Shown one piece after another: positions 1 through 8,265 of a stretch of DNA of 64,000 bases. The notes under the pieces are model-generated. The model made no database searches and was not told where the DNA came from. It saw nothing but the letters and a program-made list of their open reading frames with translations. The DNA lies in NCBI RefSeq assembly GCF_003855155.1, contig NZ_CP034073.1:124001-188000 (forward strand), given 5' to 3'. Every line of letters begins with the position of its first letter. The first letter of the stretch is position 1. Both the position numbers and the translations under genes were made by a program. The stretch is from Shewanella psychromarinicola (GTDB lineage: Bacteria; Pseudomonadota; Gammaproteobacteria; Enterobacterales; Shewanellaceae).

Positions 1-596
1 TTAGGCGCCCTTTCGCGGATCAACGCCAATAGACTACGAGGATCATCAATGCTGAGACTGTGAGCCTCTTCATCGGCTTGCCAATCAGAGTAACCCACCG
101 TTTCTTCATCCGCTTCATCATCATAAGTGTCGTTGCTCTCATCGTCATCGCCACTGGTTCCGCCTAAGATAAGCTCGATAAAAGGAATAGAGAGATAAAA
201 CAGTGCAGCGGGATCTTCAGCTAAACACTCTAATATGGCAGTTTGTTTCTCTTCGCTGTCCTGAATTCGGATAAGATAAGTCATAAAATCAAAAGTATGA
301 TGCATTAACTCTTCGGCATTACTTTTGATTTTCTCTTCCCAGTAAAGCGGCTGCTGGCAGACGATGTCACGGATCTGTTCTGGGGTCATTAACTCAGACA
401 TAATCGATGGACACGAAATATCATGCTGACTGTTTATTTGTGTCAAGGTGACAATATCCATTTGCTCAATCACTTCGACCAACTGATCATCAGACATTGA
501 CGTCGCGATCAACTCAAATCTCTTGCTTGCCTGTTTCGGCTCAACATTCGCCAGTTCTTGTATTTCCGCGGCTGTTATTTCAATGAGACTGTTCAT
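1..596 (-). CDS. Hypothetical acidic protein, cut by the window edge
   Basis: The reading frame opens at an ATG ending at base 596 and stays open to base 1, so the C-terminus lies outside the window. About 198 residues are visible, starting MNSLIEITAAEIQELANVEP. The middle is helical and Leu/Ile/Gln-rich, and an acidic stretch (GDDDESNDTYDDEADEE) follows near residue 150. The start overlaps the stop of the upstream gene as ATGA, which indicates translational coupling in an operon with the next two genes (a second acidic protein and a J-domain protein). I do not recognise the family. A distant likeness to DUF6178-type proteins crossed my mind but cannot be supported by eye. Confidence 0.6.
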   Translation of the reverse strand, partial: MNSLIEITAAEIQELANVEPKQASKRFELIATSMSDDQLVEVIEQMDIVTLTQINSQHDISCPSIMSELMTPEQIRDIVCQQPLYWEEKIKSNAEELMHHTFDFMTYLIRIQDSEEKQTAILECLAEDPAALFYLSIPFIELILGGTSGDDDESNDTYDDEADEETVGYSDWQADEEAHSLSIDDPRSLLALIRERAP

Positions 597-1135
597 TCGA
601 TTTCCTCATCATATTGGTCATAATAACCTTCTTCATCGCTATCATAATCAGTGTCGTAATCGTCGTTATCATCACGCTCGTGCTCATGGACACCATCATG
701 CTCATTGGAATCATCATCCGCAGCCGTTTGCTTCGGCTCAGATTGTCCCTGAGTCTCTAACAAATACACCACGGCACAACTTTCAATTAACAGATCTTCG
801 CTGTATTTACGTACCGCGAGCGCCAAAGGCAGATCGGCGTTGTTAAACGCGATCGTGGTTTTAAATTCATCCCAACTAGGATGAATATTCAAGCTAATCC
901 AGTGTGCCCATTGGCGCTTTGATTCAGCAGAGAACTTGACCCTGTCATAAAGCGCAACGGGTAAATACTCAGGGACTGAATCTAGCATCCCAGGATCGGC
1001 CAACAATATCTCTCTGATTTGGCTAGTAAATCGTGCCAGCGCATTTGGCGTATCAGGGTCGTTGTAAGATTCTATATTGTCATTGGCATTATTTTTTAGC
1101 TCATTAATGCGTGAGATATTAAGATGTTTAGCCAT
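593..1135 (-). CDS. Hypothetical protein with very acidic C-terminal tail
   Basis: This is a 180-residue protein beginning MAKHLNISRINELKNN. An upstream in-frame start at 1198 would overlap the J-domain gene by about 55 bases, so the ATG ending at 1135, seven bases after that gene's stop, is preferred. The first 140 residues look globular (SESKRQWAHWISLN-like segments). The last 40 are almost only Asp, Glu, Tyr and Ser and look disordered. It sits between the J-domain gene and the partial gene at the window edge, coupled to the latter by ATGA. Both proteins have acidic tails, so they may be partners or clients of the J-protein (inference). No family is recognised. Confidence 0.65.
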   Translation of the reverse strand: MAKHLNISRINELKNNANDNIESYNDPDTPNALARFTSQIREILLADPGMLDSVPEYLPVALYDRVKFSAESKRQWAHWISLNIHPSWDEFKTTIAFNNADLPLALAVRKYSEDLLIESCAVVYLLETQGQSEPKQTAADDDSNEHDGVHEHERDDNDDYDTDYDSDEEGYYDQYDEEIE

Positions 1136-1142
1136 GGGATAC

Positions 1143-1427
1143 TCAGGAATAATATTCGTCCCACAACTCCCGCATTGCGGCAGTGGGATCAGTGACAATC
1201 ACGTTGTTAAAATCATTGATAAAAGCATTTCTCAGCTTTTTATCTGATAGCACTTCGTAAGCTTTTTTGACTCGTTGGAGCTGAATTGATGCTTGCTGTT
1301 TTTCATCGTCAGACGCCCCAAGTAATTTGTCAGGATGATACTTGTTCGATAAACGTTTATAGGCTTTTTTTATGTCATCTTCTTTGGCATTGGGTCTGAC
1401 TCCCAGTACACTAAAGTGGTTAATCAT
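1143..1427 (-). CDS. Small J-domain (DnaJ-like) co-chaperone
   Basis: The protein is 94 residues and consists almost entirely of a J domain. Helix I/II is FSVLGVRPNAKEDDIKKAYKR, the HPD signature lies in NKYHPDK at about residues 31-33, and helix III follows (VKKAYEVLSD). J domains stimulate Hsp70 (DnaK) ATP hydrolysis through the HPD loop. There is no Gly/Phe region, zinc finger or client-binding domain, so this is a class C (type III) J protein whose specificity must come from its short tail or from partners. A good ribosome-binding site (AGGAAT) precedes the ATG. It is first in an operon with the two acidic hypothetical proteins downstream. Confidence 0.85.
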   Translation of the reverse strand: MINHFSVLGVRPNAKEDDIKKAYKRLSNKYHPDKLLGASDDEKQQASIQLQRVKKAYEVLSDKKLRNAFINDFNNVIVTDPTAAMRELWDEYYS

Positions 1428-1728
1428 AGTTATTCCTGCAGGCGATGGGGCAGTGATTGCGAGATAAAAAAGTCTGTAAATAAATAATTTTTTAGCCCGC
1501 TATTATATCAACATTCACAGGCTTGCAGCAAACATAAACCAAGGTTAAGTTTCAACTATTTGAGCGACCCACAATCACAAAAAGACTTACCATTACCTTG
1601 TGCTAACTCCAACCATGCTGATATCCCCCCTAAGCTTGATGATGTTTGAGCTAAAAAACGTCATCCGCTCTACGTTTGCTAACGGGGCACAGCAATAAAC
1701 TGAAGTCGAGGGCCGCTATTGACACAAG
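1428..1728. other. Intergenic region upstream of the J-domain operon
   Basis: About 300 bases with no supported gene. It should hold the promoter of the reverse-strand J-domain operon, and an AT-rich part lies at about 1475-1510. No clear operator or terminator is visible. Confidence 0.4.
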
Positions 1729-1995
1729 TTAACGAATATCAATCAAACTTACAAACTCGCGCATCGCAGGCGACACACTGTATTTACGGGTAATAAACAC
1801 GGTATGCCCAGATTGAATACCTTGCAGTGGCCGATAACCTGATAAGGACAATATGTGCGGAATACATCGAGGCCAGAAGTCTTGAACTTCATATAAAGAC
1901 CGTATATATGACAGCAATCCTGTCCCTGTTATCGATGAGTGATACCTTGCAATACGGGAGGAGACCATATGTGAATTCGGGTTAAGTATTAACAA
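1729..1995 (-). pseudogene. Probable remnant of a LysR-type regulator C-terminus
   Basis: The 88-codon frame ends in GHTVFITRKYSVSPAMREFV, which matches the pattern of the last strand and helix of LysR effector domains (V-[FY]-x-[ST]-R-[KR]-x-x-S-x-x-[MV]-R-x-F). Before it, GYRPLQ resembles the usual linker. Nothing like a helix-turn-helix domain is present, and the N-terminal part (YHSSITGTGLLSYIRS) only loosely fits the family. I read it as the tail of a decayed lysR gene that may once have controlled the neighbouring FrnE-like gene. It could also be a chance frame. Confidence is limited because the match is by eye. Confidence 0.4.
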
Positions 1996-2022
1996 TACTC
2001 ATACGATGTAGCCCTCGCGCAG

Positions 2023-2670
2023 TTAGCGCTGGGCAACTAAATCGGCCAAAACTTGTTTATACGCTTCAACTGGATGCGCGCCAGTTAATGCACTCGATTG
2101 ATTAAAAATAACCGTAGGTACGCCCGAAATGCCGAGTTGTTGCCAATGGGCCTCTTTAGCTCGAACCTGTTCTGCCACTGCAGCGTTATCAAGTAAACTC
2201 ATGGCTTCTGCGGCATTAATCCCCACAGCAATGAGCTCTGCTGTGAGTATTTCACGGTTTGAAATATCTTTATGTTCGCTAAAAAAGGCGCTGAATAAAC
2301 GCAGTTTAAGCTCAGTTTGCTTACCGACCTCTTTCGCGTATTCCAACAACACATGCGCGTCTAAAGTGTTAACCATTTTCATCTGTTCAAAATAGTCAAA
2401 AAGAAAGCCATGTTCAGCCCCTTGTTGAGTAATATTTACCCGTGCACGAACGCTACCTTCTGGTGTGGTAGCGTATTTTCTGGCTGAATGCTCACGCAGA
2501 TTTTCACCTTCAGCAGGCATGTTTGGGTTAAGTTCAAATGGTTGCCACTCAATCTCAACTTGATCTTGCAGCCCAAGTTCATTTATCGCCGCTTCTAAGT
2601 GTTTATAACCGACGATGCACCAAGGGCACACTACATCTGAAATAATATCGAGCTTAATCTTTGCTGTCAT
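2023..2670 (-). CDS. DsbA family oxidoreductase, FrnE-like
   Basis: This is a 215-residue thioredoxin-fold protein of the DsbA/FrnE group (PF01323). The active site is in ISDVVCPWCIVGYKHL near residue 16, a CPWC motif directly after the first beta strand. The cis-Pro segment is GISGVPTVIFN near residue 180. No signal peptide is present, so it is cytoplasmic, unlike classical DsbA. FrnE-type proteins are thiol oxidoreductases or isomerases, and several respond to oxidative stress; the substrate is unknown. It lies downstream of an AhpD-like gene on the same strand, separated by a strong terminator, so the two are functionally related but probably separate transcripts. Confidence 0.85.
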   Translation of the reverse strand: MTAKIKLDIISDVVCPWCIVGYKHLEAAINELGLQDQVEIEWQPFELNPNMPAEGENLREHSARKYATTPEGSVRARVNITQQGAEHGFLFDYFEQMKMVNTLDAHVLLEYAKEVGKQTELKLRLFSAFFSEHKDISNREILTAELIAVGINAAEAMSLLDNAAVAEQVRAKEAHWQQLGISGVPTVIFNQSSALTGAHPVEAYKQVLADLVAQR

Positions 2671-2722
2671 TTGGTTGTCCTCATCTCTTCAAGTACGCTT
2701 TTTTGCTCTAACGTGATAAAAA

Positions 2723-2761
2723 AATACCAATGCCATTTGCGATAACGCAGGCATTGGTATT
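2723..2761 (-). terminator. Rho-independent terminator of the AhpD-like gene
   Basis: Two perfect 12-base arms (AATACCAATGCC at 2723-2734 and its complement at 2750-2761) flank a 15-base loop. On the reverse strand the hairpin is followed by a run of T (TATTTTTTTATC). It lies about 55 bases after the stop of the 2817-3359 gene. Confidence 0.8.
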
Positions 2762-2816
2762 AGGGATTCATTCATCTACATGAATAATAATTTTCGCTAA
2801 AAATGTCGCTCAACAA

Positions 2817-3359
2817 TTACCAAGCAAACTTTTTGAATACCTCGTCAACCGGTGTTTTTGCCACGTGGTTGGTGTAGTTACTGATCACTTTTTGTGACAA
2901 GCCTAAGATGATTTCTAGCACTTGTTGCTGGCCATAACCTGCGGCATAGAATGCTGCTAGTTCTGCTTCAGAAATGTTACCTCGGTTACGTACGATACTT
3001 AATGTCGCATCTTGTAACGCTTGTAATTTAGCGTTTGGCATCGCCGCTTTATTACGTAATGCTTCAGTTAACGCTGGGTCTACTTTCATTGAATGTGCAA
3101 TACCTGTGTGTGCAGGCACACAGTAAGTACATTTGTTTTCAACGTTAATGGTTTGCCATACTACCGTTAGCTCTTCAGGGTTAAATGATGTGTCTAAAAA
3201 AGCCTGATGTAACTGTTGGTAAGCCTTAAGCGTGCTTGGTGATTCGGCTAACACGCCAAATAAATTAGGTATCATACCCGTTTGCTTTTTAGTGTCATCT
3301 AACATTGCTTTGCTGTCTTCTGGTGCAGTGTCTACAGTGTGAATTGTAAATGCAGTCAT
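2817..3359 (-). CDS. Carboxymuconolactone decarboxylase / AhpD-like protein
   Basis: This 180-residue all-helical protein carries the AhpD-like redox motif in NKCTYCVPAHTGIAH (CxxC followed by His, about residues 78-90). Proteins of the CMD/AhpD superfamily (PF02627) with this motif act as alkylhydroperoxidase-type reductants or peroxidases. The length fits single-domain members that form oligomers. Together with the FrnE-like thiol oxidoreductase downstream it suggests a small redox-stress locus. Two palindromes 70-107 bases upstream look like a regulator binding region, yet no TetR gene is present nearby. Confidence 0.85.
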   Translation of the reverse strand: MTAFTIHTVDTAPEDSKAMLDDTKKQTGMIPNLFGVLAESPSTLKAYQQLHQAFLDTSFNPEELTVVWQTINVENKCTYCVPAHTGIAHSMKVDPALTEALRNKAAMPNAKLQALQDATLSIVRNRGNISEAELAAFYAAGYGQQQVLEIILGLSQKVISNYTNHVAKTPVDEVFKKFAW

Positions 3360-3428
3360 AATATTCTCTCTTGTAACTAAATAAATTTAGGCGCGTTGCG
3401 TTTCGAATTGAGACCACTATAAATCAAT

Positions 3429-3466
3429 TTGAGCAATCGCTCAAGTTAACTCTGAACGATCGTTCA
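3429..3466. promoter_or_regulatory. Paired palindromes, TetR-type operator candidate
   Basis: There is an interrupted dyad TTGAGC-N4-GCTCAA at 3429-3444 and a perfect palindrome TGAACGATCGTTCA at 3453-3466. Their centres are 23 bases apart, about two helical turns. They lie 70-107 bases upstream of the AhpD-like gene. Sites with [GA]A[AG]C-ATCG-type halves are common for TetR regulators of stress and redox genes. The regulator is not in the window. Confidence 0.5.
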
Positions 3467-3567
3467 TAATTCGTATTAATATTTATTCATAGCGTTAAAA
3501 TATTCATTTTTATCAAGAAGATATATTTTAAAAATGCCCGTTAATTAGGATGCAAGCCAATAACATT

Positions 3568-3600
3568 TATGCGGTTAATGTACGTGACATTAACCGCATA
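3568..3600. repeat. Perfect 14-bp inverted repeat
   Basis: TATGCGGTTAATGT at 3568-3581 is followed by a 5-base spacer (ACGTG) and its exact complement at 3587-3600. No T-run follows on either strand, so it is not a typical terminator. It could be an operator, a cruciform or a REP-like unit. Confidence 0.7.
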
Positions 3601-3747
3601 GATAACCAGTACAAGATCAGCTAACCAAGCGCATTGACTGGCTTTTTCTAGGGTGAAATCCAGACTAATATATTGATAAGTGCTAGAAAAATTCGTTTCT
3701 TATACAATTTTTGATCATTAATTGCCCCCAGAGTTGGAGACATCACA

Positions 3748-3810
3748 GTGAAAAAAACTATCTCTTATACCGCGATAGCGGTTATCGCTTTAGCCGCCAT
3801 GACTCGATAA
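3748..3810 (+). pseudogene. Orphan signal-peptide fragment of a lost secreted protein
   Basis: A ribosome-binding-like GGAG at 3735-3738 precedes GTG at 3748. The 20-codon frame reads MKKTISYTAIAVIALAAMTR and stops at TAA 3808-3810. This is a textbook n-region and hydrophobic h-region of a Sec signal peptide with nothing after it. The most likely reading is the 5' end of a deleted or frameshifted exported protein. A functional short membrane peptide is possible but less likely. Confidence 0.45.
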
Positions 3811-4288
3811 GGTTGATGATTACCAGGTTTGCAAAAAGGGAGCATCCCGACCTCTACGACTCTTGCTGTTGTCATATGACTCCCATTATTCTGTTCTAGT
3901 GATTCGTGATTCGTTATTAGTTATTAGTTATTAGTTACTGGGAATTGGGAATTGGGATTGTCAGATCATCCATTTATCAACCGACTTGATGGACGAACTA
4001 TCTTAATAATAATGGTTAACATAAGGTTAATTTAGCCATTGAACAATGCACCAAATACAAGCAGAAACGCACCAAATTGAAACATTCGCGCCATGAACAT
4101 CCGTCATTACGCGCATTATTTGCCATGACAAACGCCAAATAATGCACTGATATTGAACATTACACAGATAACTTAAGCAATATTTTCATATATTTGCACC
4201 ATACAAGGTCAATAATATAATGGCTTAGCTGTGATTTAGGAATGGCTTTTGCTTTATAAAAGCATGAATTTCAAAAGAGAATCATTTT
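3811..4288. other. Intergenic, AT-rich, with short direct repeats
   Basis: No supported gene. Short tandem pieces (TTATTAGTTATTAG and GGGAATTGGGAATTGGGATT) occur at about 3911-3960. The last 150 bases should carry the promoter of the ammonium transporter. Confidence 0.4.
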
Positions 4289-4300
4289 GTGGGAACTGAA

Positions 4301-5503
4301 ATGAATAATATTAGTGATGCTATTGGCCTCATTGCACAAAGTGCAGACACCTTGTTTATCTTACTTGGTGCAATTATGGTTTTAGCCATGCACGCTGGCT
4401 TTGCATTTTTAGAAATGGGCACCGTGAGGCACAAAAACCAGGTCAACGCCTTGGTAAAGATTTTGACTGACTTTGCTTTTTCAGCCATGGCTTACTTTGT
4501 CATTGGTTATCAAATTGCTTACGGTAGCCACTTCTTTGTCAGCGCTGAAAGTTTAACTACCGATAATGGCTATCAGCTGGTTAAATTTTTCTTTTTACTG
4601 ACCTTTGCAGCAGCCATTCCAGCGATTGTATCTGGTGGCATTGCTGAACGCGGCCGTTTTAGGCCTTTCTTACTCGCTTCGGCATTGATTGTTGCCTTTG
4701 TTTATCCGCTGTTTGAAGGGATAATGTGGAACGGTAACTTTGGTTTTCAGGCATGGTTAGAAAGCCAATTTGGGGCACAGTTTCATGACTTTGCTGGCTC
4801 TGTGGTCGTTCATGCTATGGGCGGTTGGCTCGCATTAGTGGCCATTTATATATTAGGTGCTCGACGCGGCCGCAAACCAGGAATAGCCTTTGCACCATCA
4901 AATATCCCTTTTCTTGCCTTAGGTTCATGGGTGCTTATTGTCGGCTGGTTTGGCTTTAACGTCATGTCTGCGCAAACACTTGACGGGATCAGCGGCTTAG
5001 TGGCGGTTAACAGTTTAATGGCCATGGTCGGTGGCACTGTGGTGGCGCTGATTGTCGGTAAAAATGACCCTGGTTTTATTCATAACGGCCCCCTTGCAGG
5101 CTTAGTGGCGGTGTGCGCGGGGTCTGACTTAATGCATCCTGTCGGCGCATTTGTGGTTGGCGGTGTGGCTGGTGGGTTATTTGTCTTGGTGTACACAAGA
5201 TTACAACGCAGTAACAAAATCGATGACGTACTCGGCGTGTGGCCATTACACGGTTTATGCGGTGTATGGGGCGGTATCGCGGCAGGTATTTTTGGTCAAC
5301 AAGCCTTCGGTGGTCTGGGTGGGGTCAGCTTTATGTCGCAACTTATTGGTAGTACTGCAGGTGTAGTAGTGGCACTGGTTGGCGGTATCATTGTTTATGG
5401 CTTAGTGAACAAAATATCGAGCTTACGCTTAAGCCAAGAAGATGAGTTTATTGGCGCGGATCTCGCCATACACAAAATTGGTTCAACTAATTCAGATAAG
5501 TAA
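4301..5503 (+). CDS. amt: Ammonium transporter (Amt/Rh family)
   Basis: A 400-residue polytopic membrane protein of the AmtB family that conducts NH4+/NH3 across the inner membrane. Family segments seen in order are an N-terminal helix with HAGFAFLEMGTVRHKNQVNA, the conserved DFAGSVVVHAMGGWLAL (first pore histidine, about residue 165), GWFGFNVMSAQ, and GLCGVWGGIAAGIF near the C-terminus (second histidine in PLHGL). The ATG at 4301 is chosen because GGGAA lies at 4291-4295; a GTG start at 4289 is also possible. There is no glnK-type PII gene beside it, which is unusual for amt. A strong hairpin follows the stop. Confidence 0.93.
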   Translation: MNNISDAIGLIAQSADTLFILLGAIMVLAMHAGFAFLEMGTVRHKNQVNALVKILTDFAFSAMAYFVIGYQIAYGSHFFVSAESLTTDNGYQLVKFFFLLTFAAAIPAIVSGGIAERGRFRPFLLASALIVAFVYPLFEGIMWNGNFGFQAWLESQFGAQFHDFAGSVVVHAMGGWLALVAIYILGARRGRKPGIAFAPSNIPFLALGSWVLIVGWFGFNVMSAQTLDGISGLVAVNSLMAMVGGTVVALIVGKNDPGFIHNGPLAGLVAVCAGSDLMHPVGAFVVGGVAGGLFVLVYTRLQRSNKIDDVLGVWPLHGLCGVWGGIAAGIFGQQAFGGLGGVSFMSQLIGSTAGVVVALVGGIIVYGLVNKISSLRLSQEDEFIGADLAIHKIGSTNSDK

Positions 5504-5527
5504 GCTAAATTGACTCACTAGCCTAAT

Positions 5528-5560
5528 ATCAAGGACAGAAACCTGGTTTCTGTCCTTGAT
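5528..5560 (+). terminator. Strong hairpin after amt, probable terminator
   Basis: A 16-bp dyad (ATCAAGGACAGAAACC and its complement around a single T) ends at 5560. The following bases (GATTTATC) are only weakly T-rich. It lies between convergent amt and the reverse-strand 82-residue gene and could serve both. Confidence 0.6.
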
Positions 5561-5583
5561 GATTTATCAGTAAGTATGCTTTA

Positions 5584-5832
5584 TCAGTGCTTTGGTTTTA
5601 CTCCGTGTTGCACCATATCTTTGCCGGTTTCAAATATTTCAGCCGTTATCCAGCGAGTTAATAACAGTTTATGATTGTCACCAAATACGGCAACAAAATG
5701 ACGACCATCAGCATTATTGGTTGCCATACCAACACCTACAACCCCTTCTAAACCTAAACCGCCCTTTTCTACCGAAAGTAAAAAACGCTCTAATTCTGCT
5801 AAATTATCTATCACATCGTTTTCAATATTCAT
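5584..5832 (-). CDS. Hypothetical 82-residue protein
   Basis: A small soluble protein, MNIENDVIDNLAELERFLLS at its start, then a Gly-rich centre (GLGLEGVVGVGMATNN) and a C-terminal part with RWITAEIFETG. The composition and the even reading frame suggest a real gene. No catalytic motif or family is recognised. It is convergent with amt. A role in ammonium transport cannot be inferred from position alone. Confidence 0.5.
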   Translation of the reverse strand: MNIENDVIDNLAELERFLLSVEKGGLGLEGVVGVGMATNNADGRHFVAVFGDNHKLLLTRWITAEIFETGKDMVQHGVKPKH

Positions 5833-6102
5833 TCATTTTCCCTACAAATTTCAGTGCCAAGTTAGCGATATGACGTAACTCATTATTGGCCTAGATTTTA
5901 TCGCATTGTGGATTAATATGGTACCTGTGTGCGCCAATGCCGCCACCACGATGCGCATACCTACGCAACCTTGAGTAATATCTCACTCTTATCAAGCTGC
6001 TATTTTGTTCCACGCTTACTGCACTGGTTTTGCACTTTTACGCGCTAACATACTGCTAACCATATTAAGCTTTCAACGCGACACCATTGCTAGGAGTGCC
6101 CA

Positions 6103-7578
6103 ATGTTTGCCCTCAATAACTTACCCAGCACAAAACGATTAATTAATCAGCCAATATTACTATTGCTTATCATGACGTTAAGTAGTGCTTTGATACTCAC
6201 AGCTTGTGGTAGTGATAGCAGCAGTGTTAACAGTACCGACGTAACTGAAACGGTCACCACGACCACTACAGAAACTGAAATTACCGACGTTGACTTTGAC
6301 GCAACGGATTGGACCGACGAATCCCATAGCAAAAATGTCGAACCAAACTTTGACGAGGTGTTTGATGACACCCAAGTCAAGCGCTTTGATATCGTCGTGA
6401 CTGAAGCGCGCTGGCAGAGCATGTTAGATGACATGACCGCAACCTATGGCGAGTTTGGCCGAACCTCATCCAATGGCTTAACCGATACAGATGAAAATCC
6501 GATTTTTGTGCCTGCTGAAGTATTTTATAACGGCACCGAATGGTATCGCGTTGGTATTCGCTTTAAAGGCAACTCATCACTGCAAACTAGCTGGCAGCAA
6601 GGCATTCTAAAACTAGCGTTTAAACTTGATTTCGATGAGTATGAGGACGATTATCCACAAATCAAAAACCAACGTTTTTATGGTTTTAAAAAGCTCAGTT
6701 TAAAAAATAACTTTGATGACGAATCAATGTTGCGAGAAAAAGTCGCCGCTGACGTGTTTAAAGATGCTGGTCTAGCTGTGTCTCACACTGGCTTTTATAC
6801 CTTATATGTCGACCATGGTGACGGCCCTGAATACTTTGGTTTATACACCCTAGTTGAAGAAGTTGACGACAGCTTAATTGATACGCAATTTTCTAGTGAC
6901 GACGGTAACTTATACAAACCCGAAGACGATGGTGCAATGTTTGTTGAAGGGTCATTTAACCAGGAAGACTTTGAGAAAAAAACCAACGAAGACGACGAAG
7001 ATTGGTCTGATATCCAAGCCCTCTTTACTGCCTTACACGACGATACCGCCACTAGCGATCCGGCAACATGGCGCGCTAACCTTGAAGCGGTATTTGACGT
7101 TGATGTATTTTTAAAATATCTAGCCGTTAATGGCATAATTCAAAACTGGGATACTTACGGCTTAATGCCGCATAATTACTATTTATACAACAATCCAGAC
7201 ACCTCAAAACTGACTTGGATCCCTTGGGACAACAACGAAGCATTGCAAAACGGTAAGCAAAGTGGCGCATTGGCGTTAGACTTTTCAAACTTGAACTCCG
7301 CTAGCTGGCCACTCATTTCAATATTGTATACCGATGATGTGTATCGTGACCGCTATAATCAATTTTTACTCGCGGTGATAAGTGACGCATTCGAAACCAA
7401 TAAAATACAAGCAAGCTATAATACTTACTCTGCATTAATTTCGCCCTATGCAACCACCGAGATATCGGGTTACAGCTTCTTAGAAAGTAGCAGTGATTTT
7501 TATCGCGCTATCGATGAGCTTATAGAACACGCCGAAGATAGAGCGACTGCAGTAGACAGCTATTTAGATAAGCAATAA
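6103..7578 (+). CDS. CotH-family lipoprotein (protein-kinase-like fold)
   Basis: This is a 491-residue protein with a lipoprotein signal (hydrophobic helix ending LILTAC, cleavage before Cys 35) and a Thr/Glu-rich linker. The CotH domain (PF08757) follows: strand KRFDIVVTEARWQSMLDD, RFKGNSSLQ, then KLSLKNNFDDESMLREKVA, and FGLYTLVEEVDD. The later part has LTWIPWDNNEAL, matching the CotH metal-binding region (WDxD/N). Bacillus CotH is an atypical protein kinase of the spore coat. In Gram-negative bacteria members are exported, with unknown substrates. The N-terminus predicts outer-membrane or periplasmic anchoring. It appears to be a single-gene unit with ATG at 6103 preceded by TAGGAG. Confidence 0.85.
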   Translation: MFALNNLPSTKRLINQPILLLLIMTLSSALILTACGSDSSSVNSTDVTETVTTTTTETEITDVDFDATDWTDESHSKNVEPNFDEVFDDTQVKRFDIVVTEARWQSMLDDMTATYGEFGRTSSNGLTDTDENPIFVPAEVFYNGTEWYRVGIRFKGNSSLQTSWQQGILKLAFKLDFDEYEDDYPQIKNQRFYGFKKLSLKNNFDDESMLREKVAADVFKDAGLAVSHTGFYTLYVDHGDGPEYFGLYTLVEEVDDSLIDTQFSSDDGNLYKPEDDGAMFVEGSFNQEDFEKKTNEDDEDWSDIQALFTALHDDTATSDPATWRANLEAVFDVDVFLKYLAVNGIIQNWDTYGLMPHNYYLYNNPDTSKLTWIPWDNNEALQNGKQSGALALDFSNLNSASWPLISILYTDDVYRDRYNQFLLAVISDAFETNKIQASYNTYSALISPYATTEISGYSFLESSSDFYRAIDELIEHAEDRATAVDSYLDKQ

Positions 7579-7782
7579 TAATAAACCCAAAAGCAGTCAG
7601 TCAATACTGGCTGCGTAAACTAATGTTAACCACTCAATCCCTAACGACTCAATCTCTAACGACTTAACTTAGGGCATAAGCCCCAGCTAAATCGCACTGT
7701 AAATATAAAAATAACAAATAGAATCATTTAGATAAAATACAACTCACATCATAAATTTAGCATATTAAAGCTTCATACTGTC

Positions 7783-8030
7783 CTATTCGCAATGGGTTAC
7801 TTTATATTCACTGAGTTTTCGATACAGGGTTGCAAAGCCCATTTGCAAAGCATGAGCGGCTTTGTGCTTATCTCCATCACATAACGCAAGGACTGTGAGA
7901 ATATAGTCTTGCTCAACCTCTTTTATCGGTTTAATTGTGTCCCAAGTTTACCGCTAATAACCGCGGCGACTTCATGCGGTAAATCTTCTGCTTCAATCCA
8001 CTGCCCTTGGCAAACGCTTCAAACATGAAA
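7783..8030 (-). pseudogene. Remnant of a sigma-54-dependent activator C-terminus
   Basis: On the reverse strand, the bases from about 7930 down to the TAG at 7783-7785 encode EVEQDYILTVLALCDGDKHK followed by AAHALQMGFATLYRKLSEYK. This is the Fis-type helix-turn-helix (HTH_8) that ends NtrC-family activators. Just upstream, in another frame, is QWIEAEDLPHEVAAVISGKL, the usual linker after the AAA+ domain. The frames are broken relative to each other at about 7945 and nothing of the AAA+ domain remains. It is a decayed regulator gene, now non-functional. Confidence 0.75.
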
Positions 8031-8134
8031 AGGTTAATCCCCCATCTAGCGGTGCCAAAGAGCGTCAACCTGATGGTTTCACCTTGAAAATAGGCTGATT
8101 TTATCTATTTATTTCGACTCTTTATTTCGACAAT

Positions 8135-8265
8135 TTATTGCTTCTTATATCCCGCGCTGCGGTTATAACGTGAGTACGCCATTAAGGCATAGCGGCGCGC
8201 TTTTTCATGACTAGATGCCACACTCTGGGATGGCAAACATGGCAGCAATGCTGTTCTACCCCTGA
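8135..8265 (-). pseudogene. Unidentified C-terminal gene fragment
   Basis: A short open stretch ends in a TAA at 8135-8137 and reads SHEKARRYALMAYSRYNRSA followed by GYKKQ. The sequence has the look of a conserved protein tail, but I cannot name the family. There is no start and no domain. It lies between the sigma-54 activator remnant and a LysR gene, so the whole 7.6-8.27 kb stretch looks like residue of a deleted locus. Confidence 0.35.

Noticed and set aside
3711..3899. 62-residue forward frame
   Set aside because: It overlaps, in another frame, the better supported signal-peptide fragment and shows no protein-like features.
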